From Verrucomicrobiia bacterium (GTDB lineage Bacteria > Verrucomicrobiota > Verrucomicrobiia > Limisphaerales > JADLHS01): DNA of 64,000 nucleotides. The stretch is from positions 186,001 to 250,000 of the forward strand of contig WYBW01000022.1 of the NCBI GenBank assembly GCA_011525685.1. Direction: 5' to 3'. Below are positions 35,555-45,340 of the stretch, one piece after another (the stretch's first letter is position 1; each line of letters opens with the position of its first letter). A model generated the notes under the pieces. It did not search any database, was not told the origin of the DNA, and worked only from the letters and a program-made list of their open reading frames with translations. Both the position numbers and the translations under genes were made by a program.

Positions 35555-38265
35555 TTGGTGGCCGCGCCCACTGATTGATCCTTCTTCCGGTCCAGCATTT
35601 TTTGCGCATCCAAAGACCCGAAGAGATGCATGATGCGCGCGATCACCCCGGACCATCCGGTCTGGTGGCTCGCGCCAACGCCTGCGCCGCTGTCGCCGTG
35701 GAAGTATTCATAGAACAGGGGGTAATCGCGCCAATGGGGATCTTCCTGGAATTTTTGCGAAGCGCCATGCACGGGCCGTTTCCCCTGTTCATCCTTGAGG
35801 AAAATCCGGGATAGGCGGCGACCGATCTCCTCCGCCACCTGGTAGAGATTCATCTGTTTGCCGGAGCCAGTCGGGCATTCGATCGTGAAGTCGTTCCCGT
35901 AGTAGAGGTGGTACTGCAGCAGCGCCCGCACAATCAGCATGTTCACCGGCATCCAGATGGGGCCGCGCCAGTTCGAATTGCCGCCGAACATGCCGCTGTC
36001 CGAATCCCCGGGGAGATACGCCACCCGAAACTCCTGATCGCCGACGCGATAGGTGAAGGGGTGCTCGTGGTGAATCCGCGAGATGGCGCGCAGTCCGAAC
36101 GGGCTCAAGAATTCCTTTTCATCGAGCATGATCGCCAACACCCGGCGGAGATTGGCTTCGTTCAAGATCGAGCACAGCAGGCGATCTTTGTAGCCGGGTT
36201 TGAACGGGTCATGAATGAAGGCGACCAATTCCGGGCGGGCCTTGAAATACTCGCGCACCTGCGCGCCGATCTCCGGGTATTTCGTCGAGAGCTTCCCTTC
36301 AAAAATGGTGACGGCGCAAAAGGGCAGCAACCCGACCATCGAGCGGACCTTCAAACGTTCGGACCGTCCGTCCGGGGAGCGCAGCACATCGTAAAAGAAT
36401 CCGTCCTGTTCATCCCACATCCCGCCTTCCTCACCGGGGCGAATCATTCCCGAAGCGATCAGGAGAAAGTGATCGAGGAATTTCAGCGTGAGATTGACAT
36501 AGGCTGGATTGGTTACCGCCAGCTCGGCACCGATCTCGAGCATGTTCTGGCAGAACAGCGCCATCCAGGCGGTGCCGTCGGCCTGTTCCAGGTATCCTCC
36601 GGTCGGCAAGGGCGACGAGCGGTCGAAGACCCCAATGTTGTCCAACCCGAGGAATCCCCCTTCGAAGGCGCTGTTGCCGGCACGGTCTTTACGGTTCACC
36701 CACCAATTGAAGTTCAGCAGCAACTTGTGATAACAACGTTCGAGCCAGGCGAGGTCGCCCTGACCACGATCCGCTTTCTCCGTCAGATAGGTGAAGATCG
36801 TGGACCAGGCATGAACCGGGGGATTCACGTCCCCGAAGTTCCACTCGTACGCGGGGATCTGGCCGTTGGGGTGCAGGTAACGGGATCGCAGAAAGAGTTC
36901 CAACTGCTCCTTGCCGAAGTCCTGATCCACCAGCGTCAACGCCGTGACATGAAAGGCCAGATCCCAGGCGGCATACCAGGGATATTCCCATTTGTCCGGC
37001 ATGGAGATCACGTCCGCGTTGACCATGTGCCCCCAACGGTCGTTGCGGACGGAACGTTGATTCGCTTTGTAGGGCTGAACGCCGTGCTCCTTGAGCCAGC
37101 GACCGACGTCATAGCCAAAGAACTGCTTGGACCAGAGCATGCCGGCCAGGGCCTGCCGCATGACACTGGCCGCGTCGGGGCTTAACGAGGGAGGAATGAC
37201 GGCCGCATAGAATTCGTCGGCTTCTTGGAGCCGGGTCTTGAAGACCGATTCAAATCCCTTCCCGAAAAACTCACTCAACGCTTTCTTGTCACCCTTGGTG
37301 GGCGGGTCGCAGAGTCGCAGGCGAATGGTGCGGGATTCCCCGGCTTGCAGCGTTAGCGGGTAATGAGCCGCGACTTTGGTCCCCTGTTTCGCGGGATTGA
37401 CCGCGTCCTTATGGCCGTGAACGACATAGTTGCCGATGCCGTCTTTGACGTGAGGGGACGGATTCGGCGTGGCGAACAGCCGCTCGGTATTGGTTTCATT
37501 CTCAGTGAAGAGCAACGCCGCCGCGCCTTCCGCGTAACAGAAACGCTCGCCCAAGTCCCGATGCGAGAGCCCGATGATCCCGCCGGCTTTGTCCTGAGCG
37601 ACCTGACGAAGGCTGGGCCGGGTGACATTCCCGCCCCACGACCAGTCATTGCGAAACCAGAGCGTGGGCAGAAGCTGGAGCGTGGCTTTTTCCGGCCCTC
37701 GATTATGCACCGTGATTTGGATGAGCAAATCCTCGGGCGAAGCCTTGGCGTATTCCACGAAGACGTCGAAATAGCGGTCTTGGGCGAACACGCCTGTATC
37801 CAGCAGCTCATATTCTGGTTTACCCCGGCCGGCGTCACGGTTCGTCGCGATCAAATCGCCGTAGGGATAGGCGGCCTGCGGATATTTGTAGAGGTACCGC
37901 ATGTAGGAATGAGTCGGCGTGGAATCGAGATAGAAGTAGTACTCCTTCACGTCCTCGCCGTGGTTGCCCTCGCTGTTGGTCAGGCCGAATAGCCGTTCCT
38001 TCAGGATCGGGTCTTTCCCATTCCACAAGGCGATCGCGAAACAGAGGTGCTGCTGGTCGTCCGAGATGCCGGCCAGGCCATCCTCGCCCCAGCGATAGGC
38101 GCGCGACCGCGCGTGATCGTGGGGGAAGTAGTTCCACGCATCGCCGTTTTCGCTGTAGTCCTCGCGCACCGTGCCCCATTGCCGCTCGCTCAGGTAGGGA
38201 CCCCATGTCTTCCAGGGAAGATGCTTCGTTCGGGCTTCTTCAAGTCGGGTTTGTTCGGCGGTCAT
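35551..38265 (-). CDS. GH63-like glucosidase
   Basis: This 904-residue protein has the (alpha/alpha)6 barrel seen in GH63 alpha-glucosidases and their bacterial relatives. Marks are ERQWGTVREDYSENGDAWNYF near the N-terminus, KWEYPWYAAWDLAFH (middle) and GGNSNWRGPIWMPVNMLIV plus FNPDDQ-like acidic positions later. There is no signal peptide, so it is cytoplasmic unless the N-terminus is misread. Such proteins cut glucosylglycerate, mannosylglycerate or oligosaccharides in bacteria. The substrate here is unproven. Confidence 0.85.
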   Translation of the reverse strand: MTAEQTRLEEARTKHLPWKTWGPYLSERQWGTVREDYSENGDAWNYFPHDHARSRAYRWGEDGLAGISDDQQHLCFAIALWNGKDPILKERLFGLTNSEGNHGEDVKEYYFYLDSTPTHSYMRYLYKYPQAAYPYGDLIATNRDAGRGKPEYELLDTGVFAQDRYFDVFVEYAKASPEDLLIQITVHNRGPEKATLQLLPTLWFRNDWSWGGNVTRPSLRQVAQDKAGGIIGLSHRDLGERFCYAEGAAALLFTENETNTERLFATPNPSPHVKDGIGNYVVHGHKDAVNPAKQGTKVAAHYPLTLQAGESRTIRLRLCDPPTKGDKKALSEFFGKGFESVFKTRLQEADEFYAAVIPPSLSPDAASVMRQALAGMLWSKQFFGYDVGRWLKEHGVQPYKANQRSVRNDRWGHMVNADVISMPDKWEYPWYAAWDLAFHVTALTLVDQDFGKEQLELFLRSRYLHPNGQIPAYEWNFGDVNPPVHAWSTIFTYLTEKADRGQGDLAWLERCYHKLLLNFNWWVNRKDRAGNSAFEGGFLGLDNIGVFDRSSPLPTGGYLEQADGTAWMALFCQNMLEIGAELAVTNPAYVNLTLKFLDHFLLIASGMIRPGEEGGMWDEQDGFFYDVLRSPDGRSERLKVRSMVGLLPFCAVTIFEGKLSTKYPEIGAQVREYFKARPELVAFIHDPFKPGYKDRLLCSILNEANLRRVLAIMLDEKEFLSPFGLRAISRIHHEHPFTYRVGDQEFRVAYLPGDSDSGMFGGNSNWRGPIWMPVNMLIVRALLQYHLYYGNDFTIECPTGSGKQMNLYQVAEEIGRRLSRIFLKDEQGKRPVHGASQKFQEDPHWRDYPLFYEYFHGDSGAGVGASHQTGWSGVIARIMHLFGSLDAQKMLDRKKDQSVGAATK

Positions 38266-38315
38266 CTTAATTTCCTTTTTTGTTTAGTGTGACTATCACG
38301 TTCAGACCTGTCCTT

Positions 38316-39662
38316 TCAGATGGCCTTCGGCCCGGCGCCCGTGGACTTGAGATCGCCAGCCATGGCCTTGCCCACCGAGTGCTTTCCACCCACACCCTGC
38401 AAATCGCTCTCGTCGGCCAATGCCTGGTCTTCAAGCTCCGGGAAGAATCGCTGCGCGGAACGGTGTAACAGCGTCAATTCAGCACGCAGCAGCGCGGTGC
38501 GCTCCGGCGGCAGGACCTCCGTCAGATTCTCGATCATGGCGCGGAGGCGGCGGGCCACCTGGATGCTTGTGCCGCCAAAGTGACGGATTTCGGTGACCGC
38601 CAAGCGGACGAAATCCTCCCAATCGGGCGTACGATATACCAACCGAAGCGCGCCCGAGCTGTCGTGGGCCAATCCCTCCTCCAGGTGCCGGCCGCCCACA
38701 CTGCGCAGGAGGTGATGGAGCTGGTCAATCGCCAGGACCGCCGTCGTCGGATCGTTGATTGCCGGGGAAAGCCCCTTGGAAGCGATATCCACGATGATCC
38801 GAAAACCAAATGCCGGGTCTTGCTCCATCGTCCGTTCCTGGCCCAAAGCCACCGATTGACAAAGCGCCGTTTCCGGTGGCCTGCCCTTGTCTCCAAAGAT
38901 GCGGAACAGCGGGCTTCCCGCCGCCACAAAGTCCCCCACTTGGGGCACCAGTTCGACCACACACTCCGCCTTCTGCGCCAGGGCCACAAGGCCGTCGTGA
39001 TCGAACGCCAGCAGCACCCCGTCCTTCGGGTTTGGGATCGTGGTGGTCGGCTCGCCGGTCGGCGACCTCGAGACAGCGGGTGAAGTGTCCTTCTGCGTGG
39101 AGAGTCGCCGGGGATAAACGCTTTGGATGACCTCGTGCCCCAAACGGGCCACCGCCGCCAAGGCGCCGCTCGGGCGCAACGATTGGCCGACATGGTCAAT
39201 GAGAAACAGGAAAACACCCAGGCTGAGCAGGCACAAATAAGCGGATGAATACGCGGTGAACGTTGGCACCGTGGTGTGGATTCGCAAAAGGACCGCCAGC
39301 GTAAAAGTGAAGGTGAAGGCAAACAGGGTTAGCGCGAATCGGGTCACCGCGTCCCGGAACACGACGCTGATGATCCGCGGGGTAAGCTGGGCGCCGGCGA
39401 TCTGCAGCACGAGCAACAGGATCGAGGCCAGGAAGACAATGAACGTGAACATGGCCCCGGCCAGGGTGCCGAACAACGCCCGCGCCGCATCCGGATCAAA
39501 GCTGGACTGCCAGCCGGCGCGCACTTCAACCCAGTGAAGGCAATGGACCGACACCAGCCCGGCCACCATGCCGAACACGGACAGAAGCCAGATCGAATTC
39601 CGGACGTAATTCCGCAGCTTGTAGCGATAAATCCAGGTCATGAATTCAGTTTTCCCATTCAT
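38316..39662 (-). CDS. DUF2254 membrane protein
   Basis: ATG 39662 gives 448 residues; ATG 39641 is an alternative. Four transmembrane segments fall within the first 170 residues (WLLSVFGMVAGL, FGTLAGAMFTFIVFLASILL, FALTLFAFTFTFTLAVLL, LCLLSLGVFLFLI). A soluble domain follows with RIIVDIASKGLSPAINDPTT, the conserved signature of DUF2254. The function is unknown; distant resemblance to ion channels has been suggested. The upstream open frame toward 39998 overlaps the activase gene antisense and is not used. Confidence 0.85.
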   Translation of the reverse strand: MNGKTEFMTWIYRYKLRNYVRNSIWLLSVFGMVAGLVSVHCLHWVEVRAGWQSSFDPDAARALFGTLAGAMFTFIVFLASILLLVLQIAGAQLTPRIISVVFRDAVTRFALTLFAFTFTFTLAVLLRIHTTVPTFTAYSSAYLCLLSLGVFLFLIDHVGQSLRPSGALAAVARLGHEVIQSVYPRRLSTQKDTSPAVSRSPTGEPTTTIPNPKDGVLLAFDHDGLVALAQKAECVVELVPQVGDFVAAGSPLFRIFGDKGRPPETALCQSVALGQERTMEQDPAFGFRIIVDIASKGLSPAINDPTTAVLAIDQLHHLLRSVGGRHLEEGLAHDSSGALRLVYRTPDWEDFVRLAVTEIRHFGGTSIQVARRLRAMIENLTEVLPPERTALLRAELTLLHRSAQRFFPELEDQALADESDLQGVGGKHSVGKAMAGDLKSTGAGPKAI

Positions 39663-39822
39663 CTGGATGACGGCGGTCGCGGCGCTGCTTTCAAGTCGCA
39701 CGCAAGGCCCCCAGCCATCAGCTTTGCCACGGTGAAAACCACCACCGTGAGGTTGAACGAGGTCATCATGGTCAGGGTCGGTTTCCTTGCCCGTGCCTGA
39801 CTGTTTGCATAAAGAATTTTCT

Positions 39823-40794
39823 TCACTTCGCCGCCGGTGCTCTCTGGCCCGTGCGGCCGAAGGCTTCGTCAATGATGGCCTGGAGGTGCTTGACCACTTC
39901 ATCGGACGGCGTTTTGTAGTCGTCCAGTTCGTACACCTTGCCGAGGTATTCATACTTGCCCAGGCCGAAGCGGTGATACGGCAACAGTTCGTAATCAATC
40001 ACGTTCTTGTGCGGGCGGATGAACGCCAGCACCGCGCGGATGTGTTCCTCATCCGCATTCACGCCGGGAATCAGCGGCGTGCGGGCGATGAACTCGGTGT
40101 TGGGAAAGGTCTCGTAGGCTTTCTTGAAGTTCGCCAGAATTCGCTCATTGCCCACGCCGGTCCACTTCTTGTGCCGCTCGGGGATCGTGAGCTTGTGGTC
40201 ATGCAGCATGGTGTCCACGTGGGGCAGCACTTTTTCGATGTTGGCCCAGGGCACGTTGCACGCCGTTTCGACGGCCGTGTTCATGCCGCGCTCGTGGGCG
40301 CCCTTGAGCAGGGCGGCGCTGAAGTCCGGTTGCAACATGCACTCGCCACCGCTCAGGGTGATGCCGCCGCCCGAGGAACGGTAGATGGAAGCGTCCTTCT
40401 CCACTTCGGCCAGCACCTCGTCCACGGTCATCGTTTTGCCATACATTTCGAGCGCGCCGGTCGGGCAGAGCGAACACAAGGCCTCGTCGCAGCCGCTGGT
40501 GAGGTCCCAGTTGACTTTGACCGGCCCCTCTTCGCCCTCGGTAAAATAGAAAGCGCCCTTCGGGAAGGGATCTTTGAGGCAAAGACTGCACTCCCGGCCC
40601 TTGCACTTCTTCGGGTCGTAAGAGAGTTCCGGCTTCACGCGGATGCTCTCTGGGTTGCCGCACCATTTGCAGCGGAGCGAGCAGCCCTTGAGAAAAACGT
40701 TGGTGCGAATGCCCGGGCCGTCATGGCTGCAATAACGCTGGATGTTCAAGACGATGCCAGTCGTAGCGGAAGGAGTTGTAGATTGATTGCTCAT
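39823..40794 (-). CDS. Glycyl radical enzyme activase (radical SAM)
   Basis: This 323-residue radical SAM protein has the CxxxCxxC motif in KGCSLRCKWCGNPES and two ferredoxin-like extra cluster motifs, CKGRECSLC and CDEALCSLCPTGA. This marks the larger activase class with auxiliary 4Fe-4S sites rather than simple PflA. SGGECMLQ and LLPYHRFG are further family marks. It abstracts a hydrogen from the glycine of the partner enzyme encoded at 42317. The odd PFK homologue lies between them on the same strand. Confidence 0.95.
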   Translation of the reverse strand: MSNQSTTPSATTGIVLNIQRYCSHDGPGIRTNVFLKGCSLRCKWCGNPESIRVKPELSYDPKKCKGRECSLCLKDPFPKGAFYFTEGEEGPVKVNWDLTSGCDEALCSLCPTGALEMYGKTMTVDEVLAEVEKDASIYRSSGGGITLSGGECMLQPDFSAALLKGAHERGMNTAVETACNVPWANIEKVLPHVDTMLHDHKLTIPERHKKWTGVGNERILANFKKAYETFPNTEFIARTPLIPGVNADEEHIRAVLAFIRPHKNVIDYELLPYHRFGLGKYEYLGKVYELDDYKTPSDEVVKHLQAIIDEAFGRTGQRAPAAK

Positions 40795-40806
40795 AAAAAG
40801 TTCTCC

Positions 40807-41961
40807 TTAGTTTCCCAGGCAGATGCCGAGCGATTGGGCCGTTTTCAGAAACTCGTTGTCCGGCGGCACGGTTCTGACTTTGTTGATCGCTTCGGCCAGC
40901 GGCACGAATTTGATGGCGGGTGGCACGAAGGCCACCATCACGCCGTTTTGGCCGGTGTTCAGCGCTTGAACGGCGCCGGCGCCGTAAGCCAGTCCCAGTT
41001 GGCGGTCAACGGCAGTCGGGTTGCCGCCCCTGGCCCAAAGCCCGACAACCAGCGGAAAGGTTTCCTCAGCGATCAAGAGTTGCAGCCGGCTGGCCACGGT
41101 CTCCGCGGCGTGACCCGACCGTTGAATGACGTGACTGCTGTTATCGCCCGAGGCCAGCGGCGACAGCGAAGCCTTGAGCGTGGACGGCTTGTCCGTCCCG
41201 GCTTTCGCGTTGTCCACCAGCTTGGCGCCTTCGGCCACCACCACCAGCCCGTAAGAGCGACGCGTGGTCATCTTTTCCTTCAACCTCGCGGCCACTTTTT
41301 GCAGATCACAGGGAATCTCGGGAATCAGCACGGCATCGGCGCCCGCAGCGATGCCCGCCTGCAACGCCAACCAACCGGCCTGCGCTCCCAGCACTTCGAC
41401 CACGGCAATTTTCCGGGCCGCCTGCGCTGCCTGACGCGCCTTGTCGAGCATATCAATGGTGAAGCTGAGGGCGCTGTTGAACCCAAATGAAACCAGGGTG
41501 GCGGCAACGTCGCCCTCGATGGCCCGGGGAATGCACACCGCATTAAGTCCTTTGCCATGGAGCTTGTAGAGAATGGTCAGCCCCTGGCCACCCACGACGG
41601 AAATCAGGGCGTCAATCTTTTCTGCCTTCAACTTGGCCAGCAACTCGTCGGACTGGTCCACTTCCTCGACCATCTCGTCGGCATTGATCTGGCGGACATG
41701 GAACGGATCCACGCGGCTGGATTGGCCCAGCACACTGCCGGTGGACGGGTCCAGATTCTCAATCAACTGGGGCGTGAGGGGCAACAGTCCGCCCTCGGGG
41801 TAGTGCTTCGGATGCAGCAATCCTTCAAACCCGTCCCGGATGCCGACGACCTCCCAGCCCAATTGGCCCGCGGCCAGGGCTGCTCCTTTGATCACGGCAT
41901 TCATCCCCGGGACAAAGCCCGCGCCCACCATGATCGCGATGCGTTTTTTATTTGTGTTCAT
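40807..41961 (-). CDS. Phosphofructokinase homologue with altered active site
   Basis: This 384-residue protein has the PFK fold (VPGMNAVIK at 18-26). Two key motifs differ from working PFKs: GGDGT is GGQGL (124-128), and PKTIDND is PRAIEGD (145-151), replacing the catalytic Asp by Glu. It may use another phosphodonor or sugar phosphate, or be regulatory. It starts after the glycyl radical enzyme and runs into the activase gene 12 bases later, so all three are probably one transcript. A canonical PFK is encoded at 62748. Confidence 0.82.
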   Translation of the reverse strand: MNTNKKRIAIMVGAGFVPGMNAVIKGAALAAGQLGWEVVGIRDGFEGLLHPKHYPEGGLLPLTPQLIENLDPSTGSVLGQSSRVDPFHVRQINADEMVEEVDQSDELLAKLKAEKIDALISVVGGQGLTILYKLHGKGLNAVCIPRAIEGDVAATLVSFGFNSALSFTIDMLDKARQAAQAARKIAVVEVLGAQAGWLALQAGIAAGADAVLIPEIPCDLQKVAARLKEKMTTRRSYGLVVVAEGAKLVDNAKAGTDKPSTLKASLSPLASGDNSSHVIQRSGHAAETVASRLQLLIAEETFPLVVGLWARGGNPTAVDRQLGLAYGAGAVQALNTGQNGVMVAFVPPAIKFVPLAEAINKVRTVPPDNEFLKTAQSLGICLGN

Positions 41962-42316
41962 AATTTAATTCTAGATTTGAAACTTCCACTCAGTTGAACA
42001 GGAGGCAGTAGAGAGAGCAGAGACTTTTTGAAAATGGTAGCGTCGGCCATCCTGGCTGACGTAGAGCCGGGCGTCCCGCCCGGCGGAAAAAAAACCTCGC
42101 ATCGCAGTCAACTGGGTGACATTGGAATGTTTCCGCAACACGAACAGTTTTTCCCGGGCGGCAAGATGCCGCCCTCTACGGCAGGCGGGACGCCCGCCAC
42201 TACTCTGCTTCCTCTGCTGACTCCTGTTCTTCACTGCGTTGGCAGGTTTGGTTGATGACCAAGGGGAGTCCGGCATGGCGTGGCCGGACGCCACGCCACA
42301 CCGGCTCCGATATTTT
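41962..42316. repeat. Palindromic repeats between the PFK-like and glycyl radical enzyme genes
   Basis: No gene is seen in these 355 bases. Strong hairpins lie at 42066-42084 (8-bp arms, loop TCC), 42156-42174 (8-bp arms, loop AGA) and 42184-42198 (6-bp arms). The stretch GAACAGGAGGCAGTAGAGAG near 41997 resembles, in reverse complement, the sequence near 28868-28897. These look like dispersed REP-type repeats rather than regulatory sites. Confidence 0.7.
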
Positions 42317-44752
42317 TTAGGACTTCTGGCCGTCGAACGATTGCAGCGTGCGTTCGATGACCTCGTTCTGCACGCCAGGCGCCAGCTTGGTGAAGAAGGC
42401 ACTGAAACCGGCTACCCGAACGACAAGGTCGCGGTATTTTTCCGGGTGCTTCTGCGCGTCCCGGAGGATGTTTGTATCAAGGACGTTGAACTGGATGTGG
42501 TAGCCACCGTTATCAAACAGGGTCTTGACCAGGCGCAGCACATTGTCCCGGCCCTTGCGGGTCTTGAGCTGATCGGGAGGGAGCTTCATGTTCATGTGCG
42601 TGGCACTGTATTTGATGGCATCCTGAGCCTTGGCCGCCGACATCACCAACGCGGTGGGGCCGTTGACGTCGGTGCCCGGCATGGCCGACAGACTTCCATC
42701 GGTCAGGGCCACTCCGTTCTTCTTTCCGTTCGGCAGCGCCCCGGTCACCAACCCCATCAAATTGTGGATGCTCTTGGTGTAGGCATCCGGCACTGACTTG
42801 ATGTCCTTGCTGAGGAAGTTGCCGCCGCCGTCAACATTGTTGAACGCCTTCAGGATGCTGTCGTACACCCGGTGCGTCAGCCGGTTCATTTCCGGGATGT
42901 CGTTACCGTGCTTGGGCGCGCCCTCGTAGCACAGCTTCCGGACCTTCTCGTATTCCCCCTCGAAGTTGGCCGCCAGGGCCTTCTTGAGTTCGGCCATGGT
43001 CAGCTTCTTCTCGTCGTAGACGAGGTGCTTGACCGCCATGAGCGAGTTGGCTGCATCCACCCCACCCACCACAATCTGGGCCACGGTGTAGTAATTGGCC
43101 CCGCCGTTCCACACCTCGGTGCCGGTTTCAATGCAGCCCCCGGTCAGGAGCGAGCGCCACGGAACCGGGAGAAAGTCCGCGCACAACATACTGGCGATCC
43201 AGGCGCCGCGCCGGAGGACATCCTCATTGAATTGCAGTTGCTTCTCGAAGGCCGCATACAATTCCTCGAAGGTCTTGAAGGTCTCGGGATCCCCGGTCTT
43301 GGGTCCGATCTGCTTCTTGGTGCGCGGATCGAAGCCATTGTTCATCGTGAACTCGATGATCTTGCCCAGGTTGGGCTGGCCTTCCACCGGGTGACCGGTT
43401 TCGTAGGGAATGTAGGACCCCACGCAGGCGCCGATACAGGTGCGGCGGGCTTTTTCCAGGGTGATGCCTTTCTTGGAATCGCCGAACAAATTGAGGGCAC
43501 GAGCCATCATCACATTGCCATTCACGAACTGGGGCATGCCCACGCCGGTGCCGATGACATCCAGGACTTTTTCCAGGAATTTGCCACTCATCCGCTCCGT
43601 CCAGCAGCAGCTCAACGGCGGCTGCGGCAAGTGCAGGTAGCTGGAGGCATCGAGGATCAGGTAGTCCATTTCGGCGGTGGCATCTTCCCCATCCTCGGTG
43701 AAGCCTCCGAGCGTGATGCTCTGGCCCAGGTCAGCCGAGTTCTGCAAGGCGACCTTCTCACCGAAGTAATAGCCGATTTCGTTCAGCTTGATGAAGAGGT
43801 TCTGGAGCATGAACGTCGCGTCTTCCGGAGTGACCAGCCCAGCCGCCTTGTCGCGTTGATAGTAGGGCTCGAGGTTCTGGCCCAGATAGGCCTCGGAATA
43901 GCCGCAGCCGACCTGTTCGAGTTCTGCGCAGAGGTGACAGAAGAAGTGAGTTTGAATCGCTTCTCTCAGATTCCGGGCCGGATGCTCCGGCACCCATTCG
44001 CAGGTTTCGGCAATCGCGATCAACTCCGCCTTGCGGGTCGCGTCCTTCTCCTTGGCCGCCATGTCCCGGGCCAGTTCGGCATAGCGATGCGCCAGGCGGA
44101 CGATGGCCCGCATGATGATGAGGCTGGCTTCATAGAAGTAGAGCTTGCTGGCATTGGGCAGGCGCATCTCGAGAGCCGCCTGTCGCTCCTCGACCTCCTT
44201 GATCATGGCGGCGAGGCCATGATTGTAGATCCTGGGGTAGTTCAGGTTGCCGCCGCCACCCGGCCAGTCGAAGAAGCTGATGACAAAGCCGGAGTCGTAG
44301 CAAGGTTTCGGATCGAACCCATACTTCTTCTCGAAGATCTCCAGCGTGCGGGGCTTCAGTGCGCGCTTTTCCCAGTAATCCAGCGCCCACTGGTTCACCC
44401 GCTTGTCCTCCGGGTCCTTGCACTTCTCGACGGTGTTGTCGTCCTTCATCCAATCAATGTTCCATTCCGGATACGTGTAGATGCCGTTGACGGTGCTGGC
44501 CATGCTGCCCACGAAGAGGTTGTCATCAATGTAGAGCTTTTTCCGCTCCAACAGCGTGGCCATGAACTTGGCGCGACGCATGATGTTCTGGTCGCCTTGT
44601 GTCGCCGCGTAAACCTCCTCCATGATCCTGATCCGCTCAAAATCAACTTCCGCCGGCGTGCTCCGAAGTTGTTCTTTCAGACGATCAATGCGTGCCTTGT
44701 CGGCCTTGACCTTCGCGGTGGTGGGATTCGTTGTTGCTTTGGTGGTTGTCAT
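42317..44752 (-). CDS. Glycyl radical enzyme (pyruvate formate-lyase family), substrate unassigned
   Basis: This 811-residue protein has the radical glycine in RVAGFS (G782) near the C-terminus and the thiyl cysteine in CIGACVGSY (C443). The residue two after C443 is Gly, where diol dehydratases and decarboxylases of this family have the catalytic Glu (GCVE). Pyruvate formate-lyase itself has a CC pair, also absent. So the reaction is neither simple dehydration nor formate release by the known signatures. A radical addition (X-succinate-synthase-like) is one option. It works only under anoxia. Activase and PFK-like genes follow on the strand. Confidence 0.93.
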   Translation of the reverse strand: MTTTKATTNPTTAKVKADKARIDRLKEQLRSTPAEVDFERIRIMEEVYAATQGDQNIMRRAKFMATLLERKKLYIDDNLFVGSMASTVNGIYTYPEWNIDWMKDDNTVEKCKDPEDKRVNQWALDYWEKRALKPRTLEIFEKKYGFDPKPCYDSGFVISFFDWPGGGGNLNYPRIYNHGLAAMIKEVEERQAALEMRLPNASKLYFYEASLIIMRAIVRLAHRYAELARDMAAKEKDATRKAELIAIAETCEWVPEHPARNLREAIQTHFFCHLCAELEQVGCGYSEAYLGQNLEPYYQRDKAAGLVTPEDATFMLQNLFIKLNEIGYYFGEKVALQNSADLGQSITLGGFTEDGEDATAEMDYLILDASSYLHLPQPPLSCCWTERMSGKFLEKVLDVIGTGVGMPQFVNGNVMMARALNLFGDSKKGITLEKARRTCIGACVGSYIPYETGHPVEGQPNLGKIIEFTMNNGFDPRTKKQIGPKTGDPETFKTFEELYAAFEKQLQFNEDVLRRGAWIASMLCADFLPVPWRSLLTGGCIETGTEVWNGGANYYTVAQIVVGGVDAANSLMAVKHLVYDEKKLTMAELKKALAANFEGEYEKVRKLCYEGAPKHGNDIPEMNRLTHRVYDSILKAFNNVDGGGNFLSKDIKSVPDAYTKSIHNLMGLVTGALPNGKKNGVALTDGSLSAMPGTDVNGPTALVMSAAKAQDAIKYSATHMNMKLPPDQLKTRKGRDNVLRLVKTLFDNGGYHIQFNVLDTNILRDAQKHPEKYRDLVVRVAGFSAFFTKLAPGVQNEVIERTLQSFDGQKS

Positions 44753-44796
44753 ATTGCTTATCTCGTTTGTTGTTCTGTTTTTGTTGGTTCGTTCGT

Positions 44797-45300
44797 TTAA
44801 TCGTTTTGGGGAAGCACCAGCCGTTCAGGCGTGAGCTTTTTTGTCCACGGACAACCGGAGTTTTTCCAGCCGCCTTGGGGCACACTGGCGGAGTCCCCAT
44901 TCCCATCGCCCTCCATACCATCAATAATGTTGTGAACCTTCTTGAATCCGGCCTGCGCGAGCAGATTGCACGCAATCGCACTGCGACCGCCGGAGCGACA
45001 GGTGACCATGATAGTGTCCTCGGGCTTGGCGATGCGTTGGACCCGCGAAACGAAGTCGGGCAGCAGCTTCAGCGGGAACTGCTTCTTCTCGGCATCCCAC
45101 TCGTAGCTCTGCGCCGCGACCGGAATTTTCCAGGCCATTTCAGGATGGCCGACGAAGAGGAATTCCTCCGGGGTGCGGACATCGAGAATCTTCACCTGCT
45201 CCGGCGCGGTCTGCCATTTCGTGTAGGCTTCCTGCGCCGTCACATAAAGGCCCAGCGCCGTCTGTTTTTCTTTCGGTAGATTCGCTTTGGGATCAGTCAT
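44797..45300 (-). CDS. Rhodanese-domain protein
   Basis: This 167-residue protein is a single rhodanese domain with the active loop CRSGGRS and the CDC25-like ILDVRTPEEF start. There is no signal peptide. It transfers sulfane sulfur to a thiol acceptor. It lies 44 bases upstream of the glycyl radical enzyme on the same strand and could supply or clear sulfur for the Fe-S activase, which is an inference from position. Confidence 0.9.
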   Translation of the reverse strand: MTDPKANLPKEKQTALGLYVTAQEAYTKWQTAPEQVKILDVRTPEEFLFVGHPEMAWKIPVAAQSYEWDAEKKQFPLKLLPDFVSRVQRIAKPEDTIMVTCRSGGRSAIACNLLAQAGFKKVHNIIDGMEGDGNGDSASVPQGGWKNSGCPWTKKLTPERLVLPQND

Positions 45301-45340
45301 ATTTCGGTTGCTCGGTTTGTTAGTTTGACTGGTTGCGCCG

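Noticed and set aside
38266-39998. Long N-terminal extension of the DUF2254 protein to 39998
   Set aside because: The extra 112 residues are basic, lack family similarity and overlap the activase gene in antisense. ATG 39662 or 39641 starts the membrane domain properly.
42872-44800. 642-residue plus-strand open frame
   Set aside because: It is the antisense shadow of the glycyl radical enzyme, whose motifs are unmistakable. The same reasoning removes large antisense frames at 39787-41490, 35908-37185, 26563-27771, 58073-59617 and 54708-56111.
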